Shown: one piece after another, positions 8,014 to 16,523 of the stretch | Position numbering within the stretch: position 1 is the first letter of the stretch | Layout: each line of letters starts with the position of its first letter | Assembly (NCBI RefSeq): GCF_004006175.1 | Contig: NZ_CP033219.1 | Location: 2,356,001-2,420,000 of the forward strand | Origin: Parasedimentitalea marina | GTDB taxonomy: Bacteria > Pseudomonadota > Alphaproteobacteria > Rhodobacterales > Rhodobacteraceae | DNA length: 64,000 nt | Direction of reading: 5' to 3' | Notes under the pieces: generated by a model | Told to the model about the DNA's origin: nothing | Seen by the model: only the letters and a program-made list of their open reading frames with translations | Databases searched by the model: none | Made by a program: the position numbers and the translations under genes

Positions 8014-9237
8014 TCAAAGCATCATATCAAGTGCTGAAATCAGTTTTTCAACTTCAGATTCAGAGGTGTAGTGGGTGAAGCTAAGGCGCAACACTCCGGC
8101 TTCCGGATCAACACCCAGGGCCTGTAATGCACGAACAGCGTAAAAATCTCCTCCGCCCGCCATAATCCCCATCTCGGCCAATTTTGCAGCAACAGGCAAA
8201 ACCGGGCCGTTAAGCTGCAGCGCAACAGTTGGCGCCCTGACCGCTGCGTCAGAAGGTCCAATCAAGCGTACGTTGTTACGATCCTTTACCGCATCCAGTA
8301 ATGGCTGCAACAGATTGACCTCATGTGCGCGCATCAGGTCATGCACAAAAGCTGCCCGCTTTGCAGGGTCGTTTTTCGGACCACCATGGTGATCACACAG
8401 CATATCAATGTAATCGGCGATCCCTGCACAGGCCGCCACCTGTGCATGATCCGGTCCCGCAGGGGTAAAGCGCTTGTACCCCACATCGCCGTTGAAATAA
8501 TGTGCCTGATTGGGCAACATTTCTGCCAGAGCCCGCCGAACAACCATCACCCCCTGATGTGGTCCATACGTCTTGTAAGCGGAAAACAGATAGATATCCG
8601 GTCCCAGATCACCCACATTCGGCAATCCATGTGCTGCATAGGACACGCCATCAACACAGACAAACGCTCCAGAAGCATGAGCCATTGCCGTGATTTCAGC
8701 CACTGGATTGATCTCCCCCACCACGTTTGAACAATGCGGGAAGCAAACCAGACGAACTTTTTCGTCCAACAGGTTTGCCAGATCTGCCAAATCCAGATGT
8801 CCCGTTTGCGGATCAATCTGCCATTCCCGGATCTCAATCCCTTGATCAGCCAACCGGCGCCACGGCCCGGTGTTTGCCTCGTGGTCCTGATTGGTCACAA
8901 TGATGGCTTCGCCTTGCCCGACAAACGTTCTGAAGGCCTGTGACAAAACATAGGTGTTCTGCGTGGTGGAAGGCCCGAAACTCAATTCGTCCGTTTCAAC
9001 ACCCATCATGGCCGCCAGGCGCTGACGGGCTTCATCCATCTCGGCCCCGCCCAGCCTTGAAGCTTCATAAGGTGCATAGGGCTGCACTTTTCGTTGGGTA
9101 TAAAACCGGGTCAGCCGATCAATCACCGCCTGACAAGTATAAGACCCGCCAGCATTTTCAAAAAAGGCCTGCCCTTCCAAGGATGGCTCGGCAAATGCAG
9201 GAAACTGGCTGCGTACGAAATCTAGATCCAATGACAT
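8014..9237 (-). CDS. Class-V aminotransferase / cysteine desulfurase-like PLP enzyme
   Basis: A 407-residue fold-type I PLP enzyme of the aminotransferase V family. The PLP lysine lies in SAYKTYGPH, after the aspartate motif VCVDGVSYAAHG. The N-terminal FFENAGG corresponds to the substrate-loop region of cysteine desulfurase-like proteins (usually YLDNAA or LNNGT). No catalytic cysteine loop of NifS/IscS type is visible near the C-terminus, so desulfurase activity is uncertain. ATG at 9237 is preferred because GGGGAG precedes it; a GTG sits two codons upstream. It stands alone on its strand and is divergent from the VOC gene. Confidence 0.75.
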   Translation of the reverse strand: MSLDLDFVRSQFPAFAEPSLEGQAFFENAGGSYTCQAVIDRLTRFYTQRKVQPYAPYEASRLGGAEMDEARQRLAAMMGVETDELSFGPSTTQNTYVLSQAFRTFVGQGEAIIVTNQDHEANTGPWRRLADQGIEIREWQIDPQTGHLDLADLANLLDEKVRLVCFPHCSNVVGEINPVAEITAMAHASGAFVCVDGVSYAAHGLPNVGDLGPDIYLFSAYKTYGPHQGVMVVRRALAEMLPNQAHYFNGDVGYKRFTPAGPDHAQVAACAGIADYIDMLCDHHGGPKNDPAKRAAFVHDLMRAHEVNLLQPLLDAVKDRNNVRLIGPSDAAVRAPTVALQLNGPVLPVAAKLAEMGIMAGGGDFYAVRALQALGVDPEAGVLRLSFTHYTSESEVEKLISALDMML

Positions 9238-9365
9238 TGTCACTCCCCGTTCTGTTGAAAAATTTCTGCCGCTGTTAGCGGCTTAGGTCAAGCCCGGTGC
9301 CAAATGACGAAAACTGACATCAGGCCTTGATAGGCAGGTCAGATCAAAACAGAGGACTTACAAAC

Positions 9366-9749
9366 ATGACCTACTCTCCTAAAGATTTCTTGGTTTGGGG
9401 TGAATTACCCGTCACCGACTTGGCCAAAGCCTGTGAATTTTACGGAACCGTCACTGGTGCACATCTGAGCATCGACGATAGCGGCCCAAACCCAATTGCG
9501 ATGTTCAAACCCGCAGATCAAAAAACCGGAGTCGCCCTGCATCTCTACCCTGGAAAACCCGCAATCGACGGGAGCGGTCCAACCCTTCACTTGGCGGCCC
9601 AAGGAACGCTGGAGGAAGTGATGGTGCGGGTAACGAAAGCGGGGGGCGAAGTCACATCGGACGCCATCGAAATCCCACCCGGTAAATTTTTCTATGCCAA
9701 GGACCCTGACGGAAATTCAATTGGATTCTTCTTTGGTCACGACCACTAA
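9366..9749 (+). CDS. VOC (glyoxalase/bleomycin-resistance fold) family protein
   Basis: This 127-residue single-module vicinal-oxygen-chelate protein has the paired beta-alpha-beta-beta-beta pattern: it opens FLVWGELPVTDLAKACEFY and closes with FFYAKDPDGNSIGFFF, the usual C-terminal metal-ligand region. Such proteins bind a divalent metal and act on small electrophiles or just bind ligands; the substrate cannot be read. The start at 9366 follows AGAGGA at good spacing. The gene ends in a strong terminator shared with the convergent acuI. Confidence 0.8.
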   Translation: MTYSPKDFLVWGELPVTDLAKACEFYGTVTGAHLSIDDSGPNPIAMFKPADQKTGVALHLYPGKPAIDGSGPTLHLAAQGTLEEVMVRVTKAGGEVTSDAIEIPPGKFFYAKDPDGNSIGFFFGHDH

Positions 9750-9754
9750 ACAAA

Positions 9755-9782
9755 ATTGGCCCCGAGTGTCATCGGGGCCAAT
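9755..9782. terminator. Bidirectional terminator between VOC gene and acuI
   Basis: Perfect 11-bp stem ATTGGCCCCGA / TCGGGGCCAAT with a 6-base loop, sitting between convergent genes. Confidence 0.8.
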
Positions 9783-9807
9783 CGATATTTGATCGTCTCA
9801 AGAACAG

Positions 9808-10803
9808 TTAGGCGTTTACATCAACAACAACGCGCCCCTTGATCTGACCCTTCAGGATATCTGCACCCAGTTGAGGCAAATCACTCAACCGCGCCGGTTG
9901 GATCATAGCTTCTAACTTGTCCATCGGAAGATCCGAGGCAATCCGCTTCCAGGCCCGCACCCGGTTGTCATAGGGCTGCATGACACTGTCGATACCCAAA
10001 AGGTTCACACCGCGAAGCAGGAACGGAATGACGGTCGCAGGCAGTGCTGCCCCGCCAGCCAGACCAACAGCTGAAACAGAAGCACCGTATTTCATCTGTC
10101 CAAGCACCCGCGCCAGCATGGCACCTCCAACCGCGTCCACACAGCCAGCCCAGCTTTCAGCTTCCAGCGGACGCTTAACGGTCTCATTCAATTCATCGCG
10201 TGCCACAACTTGTGTCACACCCAGCGCTGTCAGGTACTCCGTCGTTTCAGGGCGCCCGGTGACACCCGCCACCTCATAGCCAAGATTTGCCAAAATTGCT
10301 GTGGCGACAGATCCTACACCGCCTGCAGCACCCGTTACCAGCACCGGACCCTGGCCGGGCTTCAACCCATGATCTTCCAGTGCCATAACCGCCAACATAG
10401 CGGTAAATCCTGCCGTCCCCACAGCCATCGCCTGACGGGTATCCAGCCCTTCGGGCAAGGGCACCAACCAATCTGCTTTGACATTGGCCTTTTGCGAGTA
10501 TCCACCCCAATGAGCTTCGCCAACCCGCCATCCGGTCGACACAACTTTGTCACCGGGCTGATATCGATCATCCGAACTCGCTTCGACAGTGCCGGCAAAA
10601 TCAATTCCTGGCACATGCGGATATCTTCGCACCAACCCGCCGCCGGGACCTATGCACAGTCCATCCTTGTAATTCACAGTGGAATACTCCACAGCCACCG
10701 TCACCTCACCGTCGGGCAGTTGATCCAGGCTGATTTGCTCCACCGAGGCCGAGGTCTTCTTGCTCTCTTCGTCTCTCGTCACAACCAATGCGTTGAACAT
10801 CAT
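9808..10803 (-). CDS. acuI: Acrylyl-CoA reductase (NADPH) AcuI
   Basis: A 331-residue zinc-independent medium-chain reductase of the YhdH/AcuI family, which reduces acryloyl-CoA to propionyl-CoA with NADPH. Seen are the N-terminal YSTVNYKDGLCI motif, HVPGIDFAGTV, and the nucleotide fold VLVTGAAGGVGSVA. In marine roseobacters AcuI detoxifies acrylate from DMSP and 3-hydroxypropionate metabolism. AGAGGA lies six bases before the ATG. No dddL/P, dmdA or acuR is near. It is divergent from a GntR/FCD regulator, with about 340 bp between the starts. Confidence 0.9.
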   Translation of the reverse strand: MMFNALVVTRDEESKKTSASVEQISLDQLPDGEVTVAVEYSTVNYKDGLCIGPGGGLVRRYPHVPGIDFAGTVEASSDDRYQPGDKVVSTGWRVGEAHWGGYSQKANVKADWLVPLPEGLDTRQAMAVGTAGFTAMLAVMALEDHGLKPGQGPVLVTGAAGGVGSVATAILANLGYEVAGVTGRPETTEYLTALGVTQVVARDELNETVKRPLEAESWAGCVDAVGGAMLARVLGQMKYGASVSAVGLAGGAALPATVIPFLLRGVNLLGIDSVMQPYDNRVRAWKRIASDLPMDKLEAMIQPARLSDLPQLGADILKGQIKGRVVVDVNA

Positions 10804-10840
10804 TTTACATCCTCTTGGTCTGCCCTACCCTGACCTTTAT

Positions 10841-10898
10841 TCATCTGGCCATAAATATCCCGGGGGGGCCGTAGGCGGGGGCAGAGCCCCCAATTTTT
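10841..10898 (+). repeat. Dispersed intergenic element, copy 1, with hairpin and T-tract
   Basis: Reads TCATCTGGCC, ATAAATATCCCGGGG, then the hairpin GGGGGC-AGA-GCCCCC (10877-10891) followed by AATTTTT. A second copy with the same order (TCATCTGG, AAATATCCCGGGG, GC-rich hairpin) is at 35913-35970. It lies upstream of acuI, between divergent genes. The plus strand would form an intrinsic terminator. Confidence 0.65.
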
Positions 10899-11073
10899 AG
10901 ATACCAGAACTTCGTGAACTCCATCACAAATTGCAGCTGTGGCCTTCAACCTGGTTCGCTCCAGTTGATTTGACAGAAGTCGGCCAACTGTTAGTGACTT
11001 TGGGTCTCCGTATTGATCTGGCTTTCATGTCACTCTCCAGCTATTACGGTCATCGGTTCAAGGCTTGTGTTCT

Positions 11074-11100
11074 AAATGTCAGACTTTTAAATGTCAGACA
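11074..11100. promoter_or_regulatory. Direct repeat / half-palindrome upstream of the GntR gene
   Basis: AAATGTCAGAC occurs twice (11074-11084 and 11089-11099), 15 bp apart. The second copy completes the palindrome TGTC-A-GACA (11092-11100), the kind of short dyad bound by GntR/FadR-type regulators. It is a candidate autoregulatory operator about 45-70 bp before the gntR start. Confidence 0.45.
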
Positions 11101-11144
11101 AATGAAAAGTGACTTTGTATGCTGGCACAACATCGGAAAAGACA

Positions 11145-11876
11145 ATGAAGATCGATCCAAACAGTTCTGCCGACCTCTCGGCACAGATTGCCAAGGCGAT
11201 CAAGGATGCCATTATCAACGGCGACCTCATTGTCGATCAGCGCCTGCCGTCTGAATCCGAATTGTCCGACCAGTTTGCTGTCTCCCGCCCGACTGTCCGC
11301 GAAGCCTTGAAACGTTTGGCGGCGCAGTCGCTGATCCGCACCCAACGTGGTGCAACCGGAGGGGCATTTGTCAACCGGCTCAGCTTTGAAGAGGCCTATA
11401 GTCACCACGTCACCACGTCGACGCTGTTGCTGTCGATGAATACAGTCAGCTTTGATACAGCCTGCGAGGCCCGATACGCCCTGGAGCGGGCTTGCGCTCC
11501 AATGTCCGCCCAGCGGCGCACCCCCGATCACCTGGCCACCATGCGTGCCGAAATATTCCGGCAAAGCCAACCAAATCTGACTGACGAAGCCTTTTGTGCT
11601 TCTGATGTCGCGTTTCACCGCGCCTTGGTCGATGGGGCTGGTAACCCAGTTCTATCATACCAATTGGCCGGGTCAGTTGAAGCCATGCAACCTTTGATGA
11701 ATATGATTACTTTCTCAGCCCGATCCAGAGAAGAAATCATCCTGCTGCACAGTCAAATTGCAGATGCCATCGAAGCCAGAGACGGCATTGCAGCGACACG
11801 TGGATTGAATGAGTTAGAGGCCGAAACACGCAACTTAGCTGCAAGTGTTTTTGCAGCAAGGTCCGCACCGCAGTAA
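11145..11876 (+). CDS. GntR family regulator with FCD domain
   Basis: A 243-residue FadR-subfamily repressor. The N-terminal winged helix reads LPSESELSDQFAVSRPTVRE (residues 27-46), and the C-terminal all-helical FCD ligand domain includes HRALVDGAGNPVL with the expected metal-ligand histidine. Such proteins usually sense small organic acids, often through a bound metal. ATG at 11145 is preferred over GTG at 11109 because GGAAAAGAC precedes it. It is divergent from acuI, so acuI or itself could be a target; no other catabolic gene is adjacent. Confidence 0.85.
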   Translation: MKIDPNSSADLSAQIAKAIKDAIINGDLIVDQRLPSESELSDQFAVSRPTVREALKRLAAQSLIRTQRGATGGAFVNRLSFEEAYSHHVTTSTLLLSMNTVSFDTACEARYALERACAPMSAQRRTPDHLATMRAEIFRQSQPNLTDEAFCASDVAFHRALVDGAGNPVLSYQLAGSVEAMQPLMNMITFSARSREEIILLHSQIADAIEARDGIAATRGLNELEAETRNLAASVFAARSAPQ

Positions 11877-11989
11877 TCTATCCAACCCCAAGTCATCTAA
11901 ATTTACCCTCTGAACAAAGCCGCCCCGGGCCGGGTTCTGCTATTTCTTCTTTTTCCCCCTTCAACTTCATGTCTTTCAGTCCTATATTG

Positions 11990-12325
11990 GCACTGTTCCC
12001 TCGGGGACTATGGACATAAATGCGCTCGTCATAAGCGGATCGGACCCGGGGGCGGTACCCGGCGTCTCCACCAAACATCCTTCATTTGGGGATCATGGGG
12101 ACGAAATAGGATCGACGAACGTCTAAAGGGGTTAGCTTTGTCTCGGCTGTCTGCCACCGTTACCGGCGAAAACTGTACAATTGCAAATGACAATCGTGCT
12201 CCGATGGCTCTGGCTGCGTAAGCAGTTCGAGAAATCGAAAACTTAAGTCCTCTCGCTTTGCAGCGTTTGGCGGGGTTCGCAGGTACCTGGCAACAGAAAC
12301 CTGCACTTTTCTCTCCGACATTTGT
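11990..12325 (+). ncRNA. ssrA: tmRNA, circularly permuted (two-piece) ssrA
   Basis: The gene order is permuted as in other alphaproteobacteria. The acceptor piece comes first and ends GTCTCCACCA at 12073. After a short spacer the coding piece begins GGGGACGAAATAGGATCGACG at 12097, whose first seven bases pair with CGTCTCC of the acceptor piece (one G-U). The tag frame at 12183-12221 reads ANDNRAPMALAA then TAA, with the LAA degradation end. The two outer boundaries are approximate. tmRNA rescues stalled ribosomes and tags the nascent chain for ClpXP; the adaptor gene sspB lies 2.9 kb downstream. Confidence 0.95.
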
Positions 12326-12471
12326 CAGTGGCCTAATGTAAATGCACTTAATCCTTGCGGCGCAAACGGTCTTGAGGTCACTCTTCATTGGGCTCATATA
12401 ATGCACATGCTAGATTTACCTTTTCTTCATGCATCCAAGTGAAGTTCGAAAGCATGAACGAAGGCGACGCA

Positions 12472-12903
12472 ATGACTAAGGCAGAGACACTACAATATTG
12501 GTTCGACGAAGTTTGGACCAATGGCAATTTAAGTGCCATCGATCAGATGTTCATCCCAGGCACAGAGGCAAATGGATCCATTCCTGAGCTCAGTCTGCGC
12601 TCCAATGACTATGCCGACCTGGTTGTCGCCCTTCGGAAATTGGCTAAAGATATTAAAATCAGCTTCAGCCAAGTGCTAGAACAAGACGAATGGCTAGCAG
12701 TGCGTACTGTCATTGATGCCAAAAATGCAGACAATGATGATGCAATCCAATTAACCGGGCAAGTATTTGTCCGGTTCGAAGGAATACGGATAGCTGAAAT
12801 ACATAGCCAAACTAATTTCTTTTCGCTTTTCGAGCAACTGGGACAAATTCCACCAGATGCTCTGCTCATCTGCTTAACAGGTCAGCGACTAAAATGGACA
12901 TGA
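12472..12903 (+). CDS. NTF2-like / SnoaL-type small protein
   Basis: This 143-residue cytoplasmic protein has the cone-shaped alpha+beta pattern of the NTF2/SnoaL superfamily. It has an N-terminal helix ending YWFDEVW, an aspartate-bearing turn, and C-terminal strands GQVFVRFEGIRIAEIHSQTN. Members are ester cyclases, isomerases or non-enzymatic binding modules; no clear catalytic set is visible, so no reaction is assigned. ATG at 12472 is chosen over 12454 because GAAGG lies seven bases before it. It lies between ssrA and the chromate genes and belongs clearly to neither. Confidence 0.65.
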   Translation: MTKAETLQYWFDEVWTNGNLSAIDQMFIPGTEANGSIPELSLRSNDYADLVVALRKLAKDIKISFSQVLEQDEWLAVRTVIDAKNADNDDAIQLTGQVFVRFEGIRIAEIHSQTNFFSLFEQLGQIPPDALLICLTGQRLKWT

Positions 12904-13027
12904 GGCATCCAACTTGACAACCACGCCAGCTAGGGTATTGCATCACTTTATGGGGTCTGTGCGACCGCCCCGTGAGGCTTAGGCCCAAGGTTCGCATCCA
13001 ATTCTCCGTTTACGGAAAGGATGCCCA

Positions 13028-13837
13028 ATGGCGACTGCATTTTCTGAAATATCCCCGACACAATTGATGCGCTTGATCGGAACACCCGACGCGCCGATTT
13101 TGATTGACGTATTGCGGGATGACGACTTCACCCTGGACCCAAGGTTGATCCCATCAGCACGGAAGCACAGCCTTGATCAATTGTTGCAATTGCTGCCCGA
13201 ATTGAGGGGGCAACGTACCGTGATAATTTGCCAAAAAGGCAAGAAACTCTCACATGGGGCTGCTGCGCTATTGCGCAATCATGGCATCGCGGCAGAGGTT
13301 CTTGCAGGTGGCAACCATGCTTGGCGCGATGCCGGGCTGCCGCTGGTGCCCGTGGCCAACCTGCCACAGCCGCACCTTGGTGGCCTCTGGGTAACTCGCC
13401 ATCGCCCCAAGATTGATCGCATCGCCTGTCCCTGGCTGATCCGTCGCTTTGTTGATCCCAAAGCTCAGTTCCTTTTTGTCCCCCCGGCCGAAGTCTCCGC
13501 CGTAGCTGAAAATTTCAATGCAACCCCCTTTGACATCGAAAATACCTTTTGGACACATCGGGGCCCGTTGTGCAGTTTTGACGTTATGATCGAAGAGTTT
13601 TGTCTGGCCACACCCGCTCTGACACGGCTCGCTGCTGTAATTCGAGCGGCCGACACCAACAGGCTGGATCTGTCGCCACAAGCGGCCGGTTTACTGGCCT
13701 TATCCGTGGGTCTGTCGCGCCAATACAAAAATGACAGCGACCAGCTTGAGGCAGCCCTGCCATTGTACGACGCACTATATCGCTGGGCACGGGATGGGCA
13801 TGACGAAGTCCATGACTGGCCTGCGGTGACAGGATGA
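13028..13837 (+). CDS. Rhodanese-ChrB fusion, chromate resistance protein
   Basis: A 269-residue two-domain protein. Residues 1-105 are a rhodanese-like domain with the active-site loop CQKGKKLSHG (cysteine at the usual sulfurtransferase place). Residues 115-265 match the ChrB C-terminal domain (WVTRHRPKIDRIACPWLIRR, then PFDIENTFWTHRG), found in regulators or accessory proteins of chromate operons. It starts after GGAAAGG and its stop overlaps the chrA start (ATGA), so the two are translationally coupled. The fusion could couple sulfur or redox chemistry to chromate response; that is inference. Confidence 0.82.
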   Translation: MATAFSEISPTQLMRLIGTPDAPILIDVLRDDDFTLDPRLIPSARKHSLDQLLQLLPELRGQRTVIICQKGKKLSHGAAALLRNHGIAAEVLAGGNHAWRDAGLPLVPVANLPQPHLGGLWVTRHRPKIDRIACPWLIRRFVDPKAQFLFVPPAEVSAVAENFNATPFDIENTFWTHRGPLCSFDVMIEEFCLATPALTRLAAVIRAADTNRLDLSPQAAGLLALSVGLSRQYKNDSDQLEAALPLYDALYRWARDGHDEVHDWPAVTG

Positions 13838-15090
13838 TGCGCCCCTCTATGCGGGACATGTTCAAAGTCTTTGGGCGCATTGGCTTACTAAGTTTCGGCG
13901 GCCCTGCGGCCCAGATTGCGGTCATGCATCGAGAGTTGGTTGAGGATCGCCCCTGGTTAAGCGAGCAGGGGTTTCTGCGCGCGCTGTCCTTTTGCATGCT
14001 GCTGCCCGGCCCCGAGGCAATGCAGCTAGCGACCTATGCAGGCTGGCGTTTGAGAGGCGTTTCTGGTGGGCTGTTGGCAGGGCTATTATTTGTCATGCCC
14101 GGCGCCCTAATCATCAGCGTTTTGGTCGGGCTTTACGCGACTTATGGCAATCTGGACTTGGTACAGGCAGGATTTCTGGGGATCAAAGCCTCGGTTGTGA
14201 TCATTGTCCTGCTGGCCCTGCGCAAGCTGGCCCGCAAGGCGCTGCATGGTGTTGACGCCTGGGTGCTGGCCGGGTTGGGGTTCATCGGGTTGTTCGCCTT
14301 GAACCTCCCCTTTCCACTGATCGTGCTCGGAGCCGGCTTTTACGGGCTGTTACGCGGTGGAAAGGCGGGTGAAATTGACGGAACAATACAGTCTTTCAAT
14401 GCTGCACAGGCAGGTCGGCAGCTACTGACCTGGGGTGGGCTTTGGTTACTTCCACTGATCGCACTCAGCCTGTCAGGGGCTAACTTTTTGGCCAATATCG
14501 GATGGTTTTTCGCTAAACTTGCCGTTGTAACATTTGGCGGGGCCTATGCGGTCCTCGCCTATATGACCCAAACCGTAGTTGAAAAACATCACTGGATCTC
14601 CACAGAACAAATGATCGACGCACTTGGCCTTGCCGAGACCACTCCGGGACCCTTGATCCTGGTTACCCAGTTTGTCGCGATGCTGGCAGGCTTACTGGCC
14701 CAGGGTCCGGCACTGGGCCTTGCCGCCGGTCTGGTCGCGCTATGGGCGACTTTCGTACCGTGCTTTTTGTGGATTTTCCTGGCAGCGCCATATGTTGAAC
14801 AAATCTCATCGCACCCTCGGATTGGTGCAGCCTTGAAGTCCATTACTGCTGCTGTTGTTGGCGTCATTTTAAACTTATCGGTCTGGTTCGCACTGCATGT
14901 GGTGTTTGCAGAGATCGAGCGCTTTGAGTACGGTCTTCTGTCACTTGCTGTTCCAAACTGGAGTAGTCTGGATCCTGTGGCATTAAGCTTAATTTGCCTT
15001 GCTGCTCTTGTAACCGTCTTGACCCGCGGCAGCATGGTCTTTGCCCTACTACTAATGGCATTGGCCGGGGCCTGTACAACCTTCCTTTAA
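13834..15090 (+). CDS. chrA: Chromate transporter ChrA (long-chain, two CHR domains)
   Basis: A 418-residue inner-membrane protein of the CHR superfamily with two related halves. The first half carries FGRIGLLSFGGPAAQIAV and LPGPEAMQLATY. The second half repeats the pattern with AKLAVVTFGGAYAVLAYM and ETTPGPLILVTQFV. The G-G-P and P-G-P signatures are those of chromate efflux proteins. It should expel chromate using the proton motive force. It is the second gene of the pair; no other metal-resistance gene follows. Confidence 0.9.
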   Translation: MMRPSMRDMFKVFGRIGLLSFGGPAAQIAVMHRELVEDRPWLSEQGFLRALSFCMLLPGPEAMQLATYAGWRLRGVSGGLLAGLLFVMPGALIISVLVGLYATYGNLDLVQAGFLGIKASVVIIVLLALRKLARKALHGVDAWVLAGLGFIGLFALNLPFPLIVLGAGFYGLLRGGKAGEIDGTIQSFNAAQAGRQLLTWGGLWLLPLIALSLSGANFLANIGWFFAKLAVVTFGGAYAVLAYMTQTVVEKHHWISTEQMIDALGLAETTPGPLILVTQFVAMLAGLLAQGPALGLAAGLVALWATFVPCFLWIFLAAPYVEQISSHPRIGAALKSITAAVVGVILNLSVWFALHVVFAEIERFEYGLLSLAVPNWSSLDPVALSLICLAALVTVLTRGSMVFALLLMALAGACTTFL

Positions 15091-15226
15091 ATTGTTGAAT
15101 TGCGTCTATCCACGCCACAGGAGCTACAGCATAGAGCCCGAAGGATAATCACAAAATCTATGCTGCTGCTCTTTTGTTTCTGTTCGAATCCCCTATAATT
15201 AAGCCAAGGTCTAAAAGGGTGATACT

Positions 15227-15697
15227 ATGTCCCGCGACATCGACTACGGAAATCTCATGCATACAGCTATGCGCGGTCTAATACGGACCGTGTTGCTGGA
15301 CATTGCCGACAAGGGACTTCCTGGAAATCATCACTTTTTCATTACCTTCGACACCGACCATCCGGATGCCGAATTGGCCGATTGGCTGTCTGATCGCTAT
15401 CCCGGCGAAATGACCGTTGTGATGCAGCATTGGTTTGATAATCTTGACGTTGGTGAAGATGGTTTTGCGATTACGCTGAATTTTGGCGACGCTCCTGAAC
15501 CACTGTATATTCCCTATGATGCGATCAAGACCTTTGTCGATCCGTCGGTGGAATTTGGTCTGCGGTTTGAAGCTGCCGATGAAGAGACCGACACAGATGC
15601 CGCTGCGCCTGTTTCGGTAGAAGATTTGGTGAGTGAGCCTGAAGATGACGCCAAGCCGGACGCAGAAGTCGTTTCCTTGGACAGCTTCCGTAAATAA
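15227..15697 (+). CDS. sspB: SspB-alpha, ClpXP adaptor protein
   Basis: This 156-residue protein matches the alphaproteobacterial SspB family, which binds the ssrA tag and delivers tagged proteins to ClpXP. Residues 1-120 form the substrate-binding domain (HHFFITFDTDHPDAELADWL). After an acidic, low-complexity linker comes a short conserved C-terminal tail, VVSLDSFRK, expected to dock on the ClpX zinc domain. The nearby ssrA gene supplies its substrate tag. It is a single gene on the plus strand. Confidence 0.9.
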   Translation: MSRDIDYGNLMHTAMRGLIRTVLLDIADKGLPGNHHFFITFDTDHPDAELADWLSDRYPGEMTVVMQHWFDNLDVGEDGFAITLNFGDAPEPLYIPYDAIKTFVDPSVEFGLRFEAADEETDTDAAAPVSVEDLVSEPEDDAKPDAEVVSLDSFRK

Positions 15698-15754
15698 TCC
15701 CCAAGCCTGTCAGTTTACCCCCTTTTTTGCCTGTAAAAGGTCTGGGATCACGCC

Positions 15755-16321
15755 TTAGTGGCGCGTCAGAAAGGTTGAAATAAACCTGGTTGGAATGCCA
15801 TTGCGATGGGAGTTGAAGTCCAACTGCAATCCCCCCTCAACAAGGGTGCGATCGTACTGTTGCATCTCATAATCGCCGTTTGGGGCCACAAACATCGAAA
15901 ATACCGTCAGAGTATCTCCGGTAATACGGCTCCAGACATAGGGTTGCCCTTTCATAGGGTCCAATTGTTCAGTATGCCCAAAAACGTTTCGCTTCATTGC
16001 AGCCGAAAAAACACCATCGCGATCGGTCGGCTGAAACTCAATCTGATAGGACTTTGCCTTGCGTCGCCCGCCGCCTTTCTCAGTGGTGGATGTCCAGGTC
16101 ACGCTATAGCCAATCCCAGTCTCACGAATTACGACACTCATATCTCGTAGGGACATACTGCCTTCGCGCGTCTCAACTTCGGCCCGCCCCGAATATTCAC
16201 CAACAAACCGAGAAATATCCGCGACGGCGATTTGCCCCGACAAGACGACAGCTGCCACAAAGACCGGCAAAGCGAGTAATAGTTTGAGTGCAACTGATTT
16301 TGGAATGCGGAAATAGGCCAC
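15755..16321 (-). CDS. Conserved secreted protein of unknown function
   Basis: A 188-residue protein with an N-terminal signal peptide or anchor (residues 10-34, ending near GQIAVADI). The exported part is rich in beta strands and begins RFVGEYSGRAEVE, resembling small lipocalin-like or avidin-like alphaproteobacterial periplasmic proteins, but no named family is certain. It contains no cysteine, so it is not a lipoprotein. It is monocistronic, convergent with sspB and divergent from fumC. Confidence 0.7.
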   Translation of the reverse strand: MAYFRIPKSVALKLLLALPVFVAAVVLSGQIAVADISRFVGEYSGRAEVETREGSMSLRDMSVVIRETGIGYSVTWTSTTEKGGGRRKAKSYQIEFQPTDRDGVFSAAMKRNVFGHTEQLDPMKGQPYVWSRITGDTLTVFSMFVAPNGDYEMQQYDRTLVEGGLQLDFNSHRNGIPTRFISTFLTRH

Positions 16322-16523
16322 AGGACCTCCTTAGGGCGAACACCTGTTAATAAAGCCACTGTAGTCATCCCAGGCCGACAGACAATGCCTTGCCGAAAAA
16401 TTGAACACTCCTGCCCCCTATACCTTGGGACATGATCGTCTATGCTGCGCGCAACTGGCCAATTGCACCCCGGCGATGCACGGGGTACACGGCATACAAT
16501 CGCATACCAGACGGAGATGATGG

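Noticed and set aside
8014-9237. True cysteine desulfurase (IscS/SufS)
   Set aside because: The PLP lysine is present but no conserved catalytic cysteine loop could be seen, so only the broader class-V family is assigned.
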